In this document: positions 1 to 5,216 of the stretch, one piece after another | Position numbering within the stretch: position 1 is the first letter of the stretch | How the letters are laid out: every line of letters starts with the position of its first letter | DNA from: Desulfobacteraceae bacterium | GTDB lineage: Bacteria > Desulfobacterota > Desulfobacteria > Desulfobacterales > SG8-13 | Reading direction: 5' to 3' | Assembly (NCBI GenBank): GCA_029287875.1 | Contig: JARFQH010000288.1 | Location: forward strand, 1-6,407 | Length of the DNA stretch: 6,407 nucleotides | Notes under the pieces: model-generated | What the model was told of the DNA's origin: nothing | Databases searched by the model: none | Seen by the model: the letters and a program-made list of their open reading frames with translations, nothing else | Position numbers and translations under genes: made by a program

Positions 1-111
1 GCCGACGAGGGCGTCGACCGGATCAGCGGGGGCACCCATCAACGGTTTGTCATCGATGCCGAACGCTTCAACCAGAGTGTGGCTGCCAAGGTCGGAAAAA
101 ACCCGTCGTAA
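1..111 (+). CDS. C-terminal 36 residues of an unrecognised protein (5' end outside window)
   Basis: Frame 1 is open from the first base to a TAA at 109-111. The visible tail contains the stretch GGTHQRFVIDAERFNQSVAA and ends in a short basic segment (KVGKNPS). Codon use (gcc, gac, ggc, gtc, atc) matches the strong genes of the window, so this is very probably a real gene end. I do not recognise the family from so short a tail; it is hydrophilic, with no membrane segment and no Cys. A run of nine G (117-125) follows shortly after the stop, and no clear terminator hairpin was seen. Confidence 0.6.
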   Translation, partial: ADEGVDRISGGTHQRFVIDAERFNQSVAAKVGKNPS

Positions 112-222
112 GACGCGGGGGGGGGTGTCAATCAAGGCCGCCGGACCGATGAACCTTATTTTATTCGTTTCATATCAATCAGTTATCAGATAGGCGCTCG
201 TGCCTACCCGCCGCTATTATCC

Positions 223-251
223 TTGAAATAGAACCGGTGCTGTAGTAGAAG
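223..251 (+). promoter_or_regulatory. Possible sigma70-type promoter upstream of the bTHX gene
   Basis: TTGAAA (223-228) and TAGAAG (246-251) are separated by 17 bp. The -35 box matches consensus at 5 of 6 positions and the -10 box at 4 of 6. It would drive bTHX and the glycosylase. If so, the MITE-like element at 270-427 lies wholly within the untranslated leader. This is motif matching only; an upstream promoter reading through from the preceding gene is equally possible. Confidence 0.3.
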
Positions 252-269
252 AGTGCCAACTCATCAACC

Positions 270-427
270 GTAACCGTTCACAGGGTTGCAAAGTCCGATG
301 CGCTTCAAACCACCTAATTGTAAGCGTTTACAGGGTGCCGCAGGTGCAAGGCGTCGGGCGCGCAGACGTACTTTTGTACTTCAAGTGCCCGACAACAAAG
401 CAGATGCGGTGCCCTGTGAACGCTTAC
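270..427. mobile_element. MITE-like non-autonomous element with terminal inverted repeats and flanking target duplication
   Basis: The left end (270-285) and the reverse complement of the right end (412-427) share GTAANCGTTCACAGGG, 15 of 16 bases identical. The unit is flanked by a perfect direct repeat CATCAACCG at 262-270 and 428-436, which counts as 9 bp, or 8 bp if the shared G belongs to the terminal repeat. This is the signature of transposition with an 8-9 bp staggered cut. No transposase is encoded, so mobility would need an enzyme in trans. A second left-type end lies inside at 320-336 (GTAAGCGTTTACAGGGT), so the insertion is either composite (left end duplicated) or one element within another. 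It sits between a possible promoter and the bTHX ribosome binding site, so it would be transcribed as part of that leader. I have an impression of similar fold-back repeats in Desulfosarcina-like genomes, not verified. Confidence 0.65.
320..427. repeat. 108-bp imperfect palindrome (fold-back core of the MITE-like element)
   Basis: The two arms converge on a central hairpin GTAC-TTTT-GTAC (368-379). The outer arms pair over GTAAGCGTT..ACAGGG and CCGCA. The middle pairs again after a one-base shift, where GTCGGGC on the left meets GCCCGAC on the right. In RNA the whole unit could form one long, interrupted hairpin ending 44 nt before the bTHX AGGAGG. It has no coding potential of its own; reading frames across it are incidental. 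Confidence 0.65.
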
Positions 428-483
428 CATCAACCGGGAAAACGACGGGAGATGGCCTTGAAATCAACAAAGGAGGACTCACA

Positions 484-588
484 ATGGGAAAAGGTGACCA
501 ACGCTCGAAACGTGGAAAAATTCACCGGGGAACTTACGGAAAGAGCCGCCGCAAGAAAAAAGCCGCTCAGAAAGAAACGAAAAAGTAA
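484..588 (+). CDS. Small ribosomal subunit protein bTHX (30S ribosomal protein THX)
   Basis: This is a 34-residue, extremely basic protein beginning MGKGDQRSKRGKIHRGTYGK and ending in a Lys/Arg-rich tail. The opening matches the known bTHX pattern (MGKGDxxxxRGKIxxGxYG). In Thermus, Thx sits in the head of the 30S subunit and is thought to stabilise rRNA packing there. Start choice is secure: AGGAGG at 471-476 lies 7 nt before the ATG. Length is usual for the family; the tail after residue 27 carries a few more polar residues than the minimal versions. The glycosylase gene begins 10 bp after the stop, so the two are probably one transcript. The MITE-like element lies upstream in the presumed leader. 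The family call is from recognition of the motif, not a search. Confidence 0.88.
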   Translation: MGKGDQRSKRGKIHRGTYGKSRRKKKAAQKETKK

Positions 589-598
589 CCTATCACTC

Positions 599-1183
599 TT
601 GAACCATGCGTTTTTCAACCGGAACACCCTGACCGTCGCCAGGGACCTGTTGGGCAAAAGACTGGTGCGATGCATCCGGGGTCAAAGACTGAGCGGAATG
701 GTCTTGGAAACAGAGGCTTACCTTGGGGCGGACGACAGCGCCAGTCATGCCTTCCGTGGGCAAACCCCACGAAATGCCGTCATGTTCGGGCCGGCCGGCA
801 TGGCTTACGTCTACCTGGTGTACGGTATGCATCACATGCTGAACGTCACCACCGAAGCGCATAGAACTCCTGGAGCCGTGCTGTTGCGTGCCGTGGAGCC
901 CCTGGAAGGCATCGACAGGATGACCGAATTACGAGGCGGTTCCGGTCGGGGTTTAGCCGATGGTCCGGGAAAGCTGTGCCAGGCGCTGGCGGTTGATCTC
1001 TCCCTGAGAGGGATGGACTTGACCCTTGGTGAGAGGCTGTGGTTCGAGACCCTCCGCGATATGCCCGCAAATGATATTGTCCGGGGACCGCGTGTTGGAA
1101 TCGCCTATGCCTCAGAGAAGGACCGTCAGGCACCCTGGCGCTTTCGGCTGAGTACAGCCGCCATGGAGCAACCGATTCGATAG
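599..1183 (+). CDS. aag: 3-methyladenine DNA glycosylase (AAG/MPG family)
   Basis: A monofunctional base-excision-repair glycosylase that removes alkylated purines (3-methyladenine, hypoxanthine) from DNA. It is 194 residues from a TTG start, the usual size for bacterial members. By motif alignment to human AAG, residues equivalent to catalytic Glu125 (E39, in ETEAY), Tyr127 (Y41), His136 (H50), Tyr159 (Y72), intercalating Tyr162 (Y75), Asn169 (N82) and Arg182 (R97) are all present, so the active site looks intact. The family C-terminal pattern GPRVGIAYA..PWRFRL is also present. Start: no ATG lies near the conserved N-terminus (FFNRNTLTVARDLLGK); TTG at 599 is placed correctly but has no clear ribosome binding site. 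Translation probably depends on coupling to bTHX, whose stop is 10 bp upstream. A longer version from the in-frame ATG at 452 would overlap bTHX with non-conserved sequence and is unlikely. Confidence 0.92.
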   Translation: MNHAFFNRNTLTVARDLLGKRLVRCIRGQRLSGMVLETEAYLGADDSASHAFRGQTPRNAVMFGPAGMAYVYLVYGMHHMLNVTTEAHRTPGAVLLRAVEPLEGIDRMTELRGGSGRGLADGPGKLCQALAVDLSLRGMDLTLGERLWFETLRDMPANDIVRGPRVGIAYASEKDRQAPWRFRLSTAAMEQPIR

Positions 1184-1229
1184 CCCCGATCGCGTCGATA
1201 TCCGCTTTGTCAAAACGACACACATTGTT

Positions 1230-1634
1230 ATGTTTAAAAAAAAAGAGTCCTCGGTGCTGGTGTCGCCCTCCATCGATCCGGCCCTGGAGAAACCCCGCTG
1301 GTACAATCGAGTGGCGAGCTGGCCGTTGATCAGATGGGCAATACCCACCAAACTGGCCCTGGCCAATGAGGAGTTGATGCCTCTCGAAGGGGAGCTCTCT
1401 AAGATGCTGCCGTTGTGGCAGCGAGTGCAGGTGCCGGTTATCGTCATCCAGGGTCAGAAAGACCGCCTGGTCTCGCCAGCCAGCGCCGACTTCGCCGAAA
1501 GGGAATTGGGCCGTCGGGCCAAAATCATTCGCGTGCCGGATGCCGGTCACTTCATTTTGTGGCAGCAACCGTCGATCATCGGCGATGCCGTTCTTTCCCT
1601 GCTGGGCCAAGACCGTAGCCGTAAGATATCCTGA
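1230..1634 (+). pseudogene. N-terminally truncated alpha/beta hydrolase
   Basis: The reading frame gives 134 residues matching only the C-terminal half of an alpha/beta-fold hydrolase. Homology-like sequence starts at VLVSPSIDP (residues 9-17), the strand just after the nucleophile elbow of intact enzymes. It continues through the cap region (WPLIRWAIP), the strand with the acidic residue (VPVIVIQGQKD, D78) and the strand/loop with the catalytic His (VPDAGHFILW, H107). The first half, including the oxyanion loop and the GxSxG nucleophile, is absent, and nothing like it occurs upstream in any frame. An ATG exists at 1230 but has no ribosome binding site and is followed by nine A (1236-1244) that may mark a deletion junction. 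Positions 1185-1229 stay open in the same frame (..DIRFVKTTHIV..) and could be a scrap of another gene, which I cannot identify. The product should be catalytically dead. Confidence 0.7.
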
Positions 1635-1743
1635 TACCGACATTACGCGAAAAAACCATTAAAGGTTTGGACAAGCCAGCGTGAAGACACAATTCGTGGA
1701 TGGACACGCGCATTAAAAACCACCCCTCTCCTTCATCGCCCCC

Positions 1744-1777
1744 AAAAAAAACGGGTCGTATCTGCTGATACGACCCG
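1744..1777 (-). terminator. Rho-independent terminator for minus-strand transcription
   Basis: A perfect 11-bp stem, CGGGTCGTATC (1752-1762) with GATACGACCCG (1767-1777) and loop TGCT, is followed on the minus strand by eight T (plus-strand A-run 1744-1751). The T-run is on the correct side only for minus-strand transcripts. On plus the hairpin is preceded, not followed, by the homopolymer, so it is not an efficient stop for the hydrolase remnant. Its presence implies a minus-strand gene or RNA starting to its right, as described in the neighbouring entries. Confidence 0.85.
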
Positions 1778-2104
1778 GAATATGTAAAGCTGAAAAGTAA
1801 TGAACGATGACGTGATTACCCTTTTTTCATGACGTCCGCCACGTTGCCTTCAGAAGTGGACTTTCCCCCGAAGGCCTCTACGAGGCATTTTAAGGACTTT
1901 CTTGGACATCGCTGCACCTCCGTCTTTTCGACTGAAGGGTTTAATGTTTCCTCTTTTCGGCATGGGTGAGGGCTGCATCAGGAGGGGCTGACAGCCGACT
2001 TCACATAGGCGGGTCCAAAGTCGAGGAAACCGTCGTTTTGCGAGCGATAAATTCGCCCGCGTCGGTTAAGGAGGTCTTTGTAACCCGGGTTTTCCCAGGC
2101 TGAG
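1752..2104 (-). ncRNA. Candidate structured small transcript / leader RNA of unknown family
   Basis: The segment is bounded by a promoter-like sequence (2111-2137) and a strong terminator (1744-1777), giving a transcript of roughly 350 nt. Two hairpins near the 5' end pair completely only as minus-strand RNA, because each contains one G-U pair that would be an A-C mismatch in the plus RNA. These are CCTGGG-AAAA-CCCGGG (2099-2084) and GCGGGCGA-ATTTA-TCGCTCGC (2060-2040). A third, GGTTA/TAACC, lies between them. A ribosome binding site and tiny ORF follow at 1919-1816. I compared it by eye with tmRNA, 6S, RNase P, SRP, GEMM/c-di-GMP and guanidine-II elements and found no convincing match. It could be a regulatory leader for the micro-ORF or an independent small RNA. 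Ends are inferred. Confidence 0.35.
1816..1909 (-). CDS. Putative micro-protein with an apparent +1 frameshift
   Basis: On minus, GGAGGT stands 6 nt before an ATG at 1909-1907, the best ribosome binding site in this gene-free stretch. The literal frame gives MSKKVLKMPRRGLRGKVHF and stops at 1850, a 19-residue peptide. Shifting by one base within AAAA (CTTAAAATG, about 20 nt in) gives a more protein-like product that starts MSKKVLK, continues CLVEAFGGK and ends NVADVMKKG at a TAA (1816-1818), about 30 residues. The same second frame also has a GTG at 1917, but without a spaced Shine-Dalgarno. Options are a sequencing indel in the homopolymer, a decayed gene, programmed +1 frameshifting, or a plain 19-residue peptide. 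The terminator 39 nt downstream supports real transcription. I do not recognise a family. Confidence 0.35.
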
Positions 2105-2110
2105 TAAGCG

Positions 2111-2168
2111 ATGCTACATTGTGGTATAACCTGTCAAGCTTTTTTTTGCTTTCCCTAAAGTTTTTTTT
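2111..2168 (-). promoter_or_regulatory. Minus-strand promoter with phased A-tracts (UP-element-like)
   Basis: On minus, a perfect TTGACA (2137-2132) is followed after 15 bp by TAGCAT (2116-2111, 4 of 6 matches to TATAAT). Two exact eight-A tracts lie immediately upstream (plus-strand T8 at 2140-2147 and T8 at 2161-2168), with centres 21 bp apart, two helical turns. That phasing should bend the DNA and resembles UP-element binding by the RNA polymerase alpha subunit. The predicted start is near 2104, just before the first leader hairpin. The short spacer and imperfect -10 are the weak points. Confidence 0.45.
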
Positions 2169-2210
2169 ATAAGCGACGCCTCTGGCTGCATGAATCATTC
2201 GCCGTCGGTC

Positions 2211-2239
2211 TTGTCCAAATGAAAATAATATCGTAAAAT
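2211..2239 (+). promoter_or_regulatory. Sigma70-type promoter for the PilZ gene
   Basis: TTGTCC (2211-2216) and TAAAAT (2234-2239) are separated by 17 bp. The -10 matches consensus at 5 of 6 positions and the -35 at 4 of 6. It lies in the most AT-rich part of the intergenic region and faces the PilZ gene. The leader of about 85 nt contains a 6-bp hairpin CGCCGA/TCGGCG (2294-2314) just before the AAGGA ribosome binding site. The A/T tracts at 2140-2168 are shared with the divergent minus promoter, so the two could be co-regulated. Confidence 0.4.
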
Positions 2240-2330
2240 ACACCATATAAAAGGATTTTAAATCGTCCGGATTTTCCGCAACTCTCGATAAGCCGCCGAC
2301 ACGTTCATTCGGCGACGAAGAAGGACAACC

Positions 2331-2801
2331 ATGGCGGACCGCAGCACCAGAGCCGATAATAGGAGCACGCGCGATCAGATCCTGGCGCTGATCGATCGCA
2401 TGCCCGAAAAAATGCAGTTAAAATTGCTGAGTTTCCTGGAAGCCAAACTGCCGAAGCACATCACCGGTGATCTGGTCGCCGACAAGCGGACGGAGTTTCG
2501 CCGGATGTGCCTGATTGGGGTCGACTACCAAATCGACGGCAAACCCAATTACGGCTTTATTTTGGATATCAGCGCTTTCGGGATTTTCATCGAATCCGAC
2601 ACCCCCCTCGACACCGGCCTGGATGTCCATCTCGATTTCACTCTGCCGCGAATTCCGCAGTCTTTTGTGATTCGCGGCAAAATTGTCTGGAGCGGTTCCC
2701 AGGGTTTCGGCGTCAAATTCGACTCTCTGACAACCGTCCAAGAAGCCCAGATCAGATCCTTCGCGGAAGAGGAAGCCCGCGTCTACACTATCGTCAGCTG
2801 A
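2331..2801 (+). CDS. PilZ domain protein, likely c-di-GMP receptor
   Basis: A soluble 156-residue protein. Residues about 14-40 form a Leu-rich amphipathic helical segment (DQILALIDRMPEKMQLKLLS). A PilZ domain follows from about 52 to 148. Both c-di-GMP motifs are intact: RTEFR (53-57, RxxxR) and DISAFG (79-84, [D/N]xSxxG), with the usual beta-barrel continuation ending GFGVKF (125-130). No signal peptide, membrane segment or output domain is visible, so it probably acts as a single-domain effector, with the N-terminal helix serving for dimerisation or partner binding. ATG 2331 has AAGGA 5 nt upstream. The gene has its own promoter candidate. The sensor kinase starts 279 bp downstream on the same strand, too far to assume one operon. 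The precise output (motility, polysaccharide, transcription) cannot be read from the sequence. Confidence 0.88.
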   Translation: MADRSTRADNRSTRDQILALIDRMPEKMQLKLLSFLEAKLPKHITGDLVADKRTEFRRMCLIGVDYQIDGKPNYGFILDISAFGIFIESDTPLDTGLDVHLDFTLPRIPQSFVIRGKIVWSGSQGFGVKFDSLTTVQEAQIRSFAEEEARVYTIVS

Positions 2802-2879
2802 AACATCCCCGGTTGAGTTCCCGATATCACCGTTTGTATTTCCTGCATCTTTTTGCTAACAGTTATGGTCTCAGAGGTG

Positions 2880-2905
2880 CCGGGACGAACCCCGGGCGAC
2901 GAGCC
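2880..2905 (+). other. GC-rich hairpin in the PilZ-kinase intergenic region
   Basis: CCGGG (2880-2884) pairs with CCCGG (2891-2895) around ACGAAC, and an overlapping GGC-GACGA-GCC follows (2895-2905). There is no T-run, so it is not a typical terminator. Both loops contain ACGA, loosely recalling guanidine-II hairpins, but loop sizes and gene context do not fit. It may limit read-through from PilZ or structure the kinase leader. The rest of 2802-3080 shows no gene I can support. Confidence 0.25.
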
Positions 2906-3080
2906 GTTGTTTCACTGACCGATCAAACGCGGTACGGGCTGGCGATGGCGTGAAGAAAAGCGGTTGCACATTCCCAACGTTCCCCTTTTCCAATCGATGA
3001 AGAAAACCCGCCACGCGAACAGCATCCTGTCACCGTGCCGCCGCGCACCACATTCATCTTACCCATTAGAGAAAAGAAAG

Positions 3081-4514
3081 ATGACCGATTTCAGAATCGA
3101 ACGGGACAACCTGATCAATATCAGTGAACCGATAAGGACCGGGGAAAAGCTGCAAGCCTCTCATCGCTTCCTGCAGATCGCGAACCGGCATGCCGAAATG
3201 ATCCCCCTGCTCGATGAATTCATCGCAGAAATAAAAACTCTCAGCGGCTGCGCCGCCATCGGCATGCGGATCCTCGACCGCAAGGGCAACATTCCCTTTG
3301 TGGCCTACACCGGCTTTTCTCGCCGGTTTTACGAGAAAGAAAGCCCGTTGTCGATTCGAAACGGCGACACCGCGTGCATTCGCGTCATCTGCAACCGGAT
3401 CGATCCGGTCCTTCCCTTTTACACACCGGGCGGCTCATTCTTCGTCAACGGAACGAGCCGGTTCCCGGAAGCCACTGCCGCAGCCGGCCGCAAGGAGCCC
3501 TGCTCCGTCTGCCGCTCGTACGGGTATGAATCCGTAGCCCTGATACCGATTCGACTCGGCGACCAGATTTTGGGATTGATTCACGTGGCCGATCCCGGCG
3601 ATGACAGGGTGCCGCAAGAGATGGTGCAGATCCTGGAGGATGGGGCCATGCAACTCGGCGCCGCCATTAAGCGGGTCCGCGCGGAGGAGGAACTGCGCAA
3701 ATCGAATGAGGCGCTCGAAGAGCGGGTTAAAATTCGAACGGCCGAGCTGGCGGCCATCAACCGGGAGCTGGTGCGCCAGATGGCCGAACGCGAGCAAGTC
3801 GAGTCGGCCCTGCGAAAATCCGAAAACGAGCTGCGCCTGCTTTCCGGTCGCCTGCTGTCGGCCGAAGAAAAGGAGCGCAAACGCATTGCCAGGGAACTCC
3901 ATGACGGTATCGGCCAGGCCCTGAGCGCCATCAAATTCGGTGTGGAAAACGCACTGCGGTCTCTGCAGCGCGAGCCCGCGTCAACCGAAGTCGACAGCCT
4001 GAAACAAATCGTTCCTTTTACGCAGAAAACAATCGAGGAAGTGCGCCGCATCGTCAAAGACCTGCGCCCCTCGATCCTGGATGACCTGGGCATCCTCGCT
4101 ACAATCAACTGGTTTTGCAGGGAATTCAAATCCCTGTATGCCCCCATCGGACTCGATCATACCATCAATGCGGAAGAAGACGACGTACCCGAACACCTCA
4201 AGACCGTTATCTACCGGATTCTCCAGGAGGCCCTCAACAACGTGGCCAAGCACAGCCGGGCCGGCCGGGTGTCAATCGGCCTGGAAAAAAAAGACGCTCT
4301 GCTGGTGTTCGGAATCAGTGACGATGGTATCGGTTTCGACCCGGAACAAGTTGTCTCACTCGAGCGGTCGGAAAGAGGGGTTGGGTTGGCCAGTATGCGA
4401 GAGCGGACCGAATTGACCGGCGGGCACTTCTTTATATCGTCCGGCCGGCAGACCGGCACCACAATTCGAATTGTCTGGTCCCTGGCACTCGGTGCGCAAC
4501 GTGTTTCAACATAG
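3081..4514 (+). CDS. Cytoplasmic GAF-domain sensor histidine kinase (HisKA_3 / NarL-partner type)
   Basis: 477 residues. A GAF domain (about 43-195) is followed by a long charged coiled coil (196-262), a HisKA_3 dimerisation/phosphoacceptor domain (263-330) and a HATPase_c domain (about 370-467). The phosphoacceptor is H274 in RIARELHDGIGQAL. The N-box is LQEALNNVAKHS (N386), with ATP-lid glycines in DDGIGFD (414-420) and GVGLASMRER (433-442). No transmembrane segment or signal peptide is seen, so the signal is cytoplasmic. The GAF domain carries cysteines at 57, 99, 104, 141 and 144 (C141-x2-C144 in PCSVCRSYGYES), suggesting possible metal, heme or redox sensing; this is inference. Such kinases phosphorylate NarL/FixJ-type regulators, and one is encoded convergently next door. 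Start: ATG 3081 follows a purine-rich stretch (3068-3080) and precedes the first kinase-like sequence. In-frame starts at 2964 (TTG) and 2997 (ATG) would add non-conserved residues. Confidence 0.9.
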   Translation: MTDFRIERDNLINISEPIRTGEKLQASHRFLQIANRHAEMIPLLDEFIAEIKTLSGCAAIGMRILDRKGNIPFVAYTGFSRRFYEKESPLSIRNGDTACIRVICNRIDPVLPFYTPGGSFFVNGTSRFPEATAAAGRKEPCSVCRSYGYESVALIPIRLGDQILGLIHVADPGDDRVPQEMVQILEDGAMQLGAAIKRVRAEEELRKSNEALEERVKIRTAELAAINRELVRQMAEREQVESALRKSENELRLLSGRLLSAEEKERKRIARELHDGIGQALSAIKFGVENALRSLQREPASTEVDSLKQIVPFTQKTIEEVRRIVKDLRPSILDDLGILATINWFCREFKSLYAPIGLDHTINAEEDDVPEHLKTVIYRILQEALNNVAKHSRAGRVSIGLEKKDALLVFGISDDGIGFDPEQVVSLERSERGVGLASMRERTELTGGHFFISSGRQTGTTIRIVWSLALGAQRVST

Positions 4515-4540
4515 AATAGGAACCGAAGGGTCGACGGAAA

Positions 4541-5197
4541 CTAACGAATCACCAACCCTTTTTCCAGTGCAAAAGACGTCAGGGCGGCGGCGTTGTGCAG
4601 GTTGAGCTTTTTCATGAGATTGGCCCGGTGTTTCTGCACAGTCTTCAGGCTGATACCCAGGTACGCCGCGATCTCTTTGTTCTTGTACCCCTCAGCGATC
4701 AGCTTCAGTATTTGTCGCTCCCTCTGAGATAGTGCATCCCAGGAGGTTTCGACCCCATCTTGCTTTTTGCCGCTCAGATAGCCATCGATGACCTTTTGCG
4801 AGATGCCGGGGCTCAGGTACGGCCGGCCTTCGAGCACGGCTTTGATGGCCATGATTAGCTCTTCGTGCGTGGCGTCTTTTAAAACGTAACCGTCGGCCCC
4901 GGCTTGCAAGGCGGCCAATATGTACTCTTCGGTTTTGTGAACCGTCAGAACGATAATGCGGGTTTTGGGAAAGCGCTTCTTGATGTCCTTCAAAGCCGCC
5001 ATCCCGCTCATTCGCGGCATGGACAGGTCCATCAGCAGGAGATCCGGGGTCAGCTTCTCCACCCGCCGGATGGCTTCCAGCCCGTCCTCGGCTTCCCCGA
5101 CGACATCGAATTCTGGGTGAAAAGATAAAAGGGCCCGCAACCCTTCTCTAAGGATGGTGTGGTCTTCGGCAATGACGATGCGATGTTTTGTTTCCAT
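4541..5197 (-). CDS. NarL/FixJ-family two-component response regulator
   Basis: 218 residues. A receiver domain (4-120) has acidic pocket residues E11 and D12, phosphoacceptor D57 (LLLMDLSMP), T85 and K107 (YVLKDA). After a linker comes a LuxR-type helix-turn-helix (about 154-218) with the signature LSQRERQILKLIAEGYKNKE and LGISLKTVQKHRANLMKKL. All phosphotransfer residues are present, so it should be a phosphorylation-activated DNA-binding regulator, and the convergent HisKA_3 kinase is its obvious partner. Start: METKHRIVIAEDH at 5197 fits the family. The frame continues open upstream to a GTG at 5341, but that would add 48 residues, many Cys/Arg, not expected in this family. The ribosome binding site is poor and overlaps a small hairpin (5203-5216). 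Only 26 bp separate its stop from that of the kinase, so the 3' ends of the two mRNAs may overlap. Confidence 0.93.
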   Translation of the reverse strand: METKHRIVIAEDHTILREGLRALLSFHPEFDVVGEAEDGLEAIRRVEKLTPDLLLMDLSMPRMSGMAALKDIKKRFPKTRIIVLTVHKTEEYILAALQAGADGYVLKDATHEELIMAIKAVLEGRPYLSPGISQKVIDGYLSGKKQDGVETSWDALSQRERQILKLIAEGYKNKEIAAYLGISLKTVQKHRANLMKKLNLHNAAALTSFALEKGLVIR

Positions 5198-5202
5198 CAG
5201 CA

Positions 5203-5216
5203 AACACCGTAGTGTT
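5203..5216 (-). promoter_or_regulatory. UACG-tetraloop hairpin over the regulator's ribosome binding site
   Basis: On minus, AACAC-TACG-GTGTT forms a 5-bp stem closed by C(UACG)G, a member of the unusually stable UNCG loop class. It ends 5 nt before the response-regulator ATG, where a Shine-Dalgarno should lie; the only candidate (GGTG) is inside the stem. It could dampen translation initiation. Short stems like this also arise by chance. Confidence 0.3.

Noticed and set aside
286..588. Longer reading frame of 100 codons ending with bTHX
   Set aside because: Its first 66 codons run through the palindromic element; the bTHX motif and AGGAGG fix the true start at 484.
846..1643. 265-codon minus-strand frame
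   Set aside because: It is antisense to the glycosylase 3' part and the hydrolase remnant, shows no recognisable motif, and reads as a shadow of the plus-strand coding sequence.
1655..1675. AAACC/GGTTT hairpin followed by T on minus as a second terminator
   Set aside because: A short 5-bp stem with only two G-C pairs, and the strong terminator at 1744-1777 already accounts for the unit.
1905..1960. GEMM-type c-di-GMP riboswitch (AAACCC..GTCGAAAAGAC.. on minus)
   Set aside because: The conserved ACGCAAAGC segment after the GAAA hairpin is missing; the ribosome binding site follows directly.
1752..2104. tmRNA, 6S, RNase P or SRP RNA as identity of the minus transcript
   Set aside because: No tRNA-like 3' end with GGTTCGA, no characteristic RNase P or SRP core. 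A GGAAAGTCC string resembles an RNase P segment, but the partner regions are absent.
2001..2246. 81-codon minus-strand frame over the PilZ upstream region
   Set aside because: No ribosome binding site, no recognisable motif, and it runs through the A-tracts and the proposed minus promoter and leader hairpins.
2880..2905. Guanidine-II (mini-ykkC) riboswitch
   Set aside because: The two hairpins overlap, the loops are not strict ACGR tetraloops, and the downstream gene is a kinase rather than a transporter or carboxylase.
2964..3080. Upstream extension of the sensor kinase from TTG 2964 or ATG 2997
   Set aside because: The extra residues look non-coding (His/Pro/Ser/Arg mixture) and no ribosome binding site supports those starts; ATG 3081 fits better.
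4526..4563. Terminator between kinase and regulator (AAGGGT..ACCCTT plus T5)
   Set aside because: Only a 6-bp stem with a loop of over 20 nt that includes the regulator's stop region; too weak to call.
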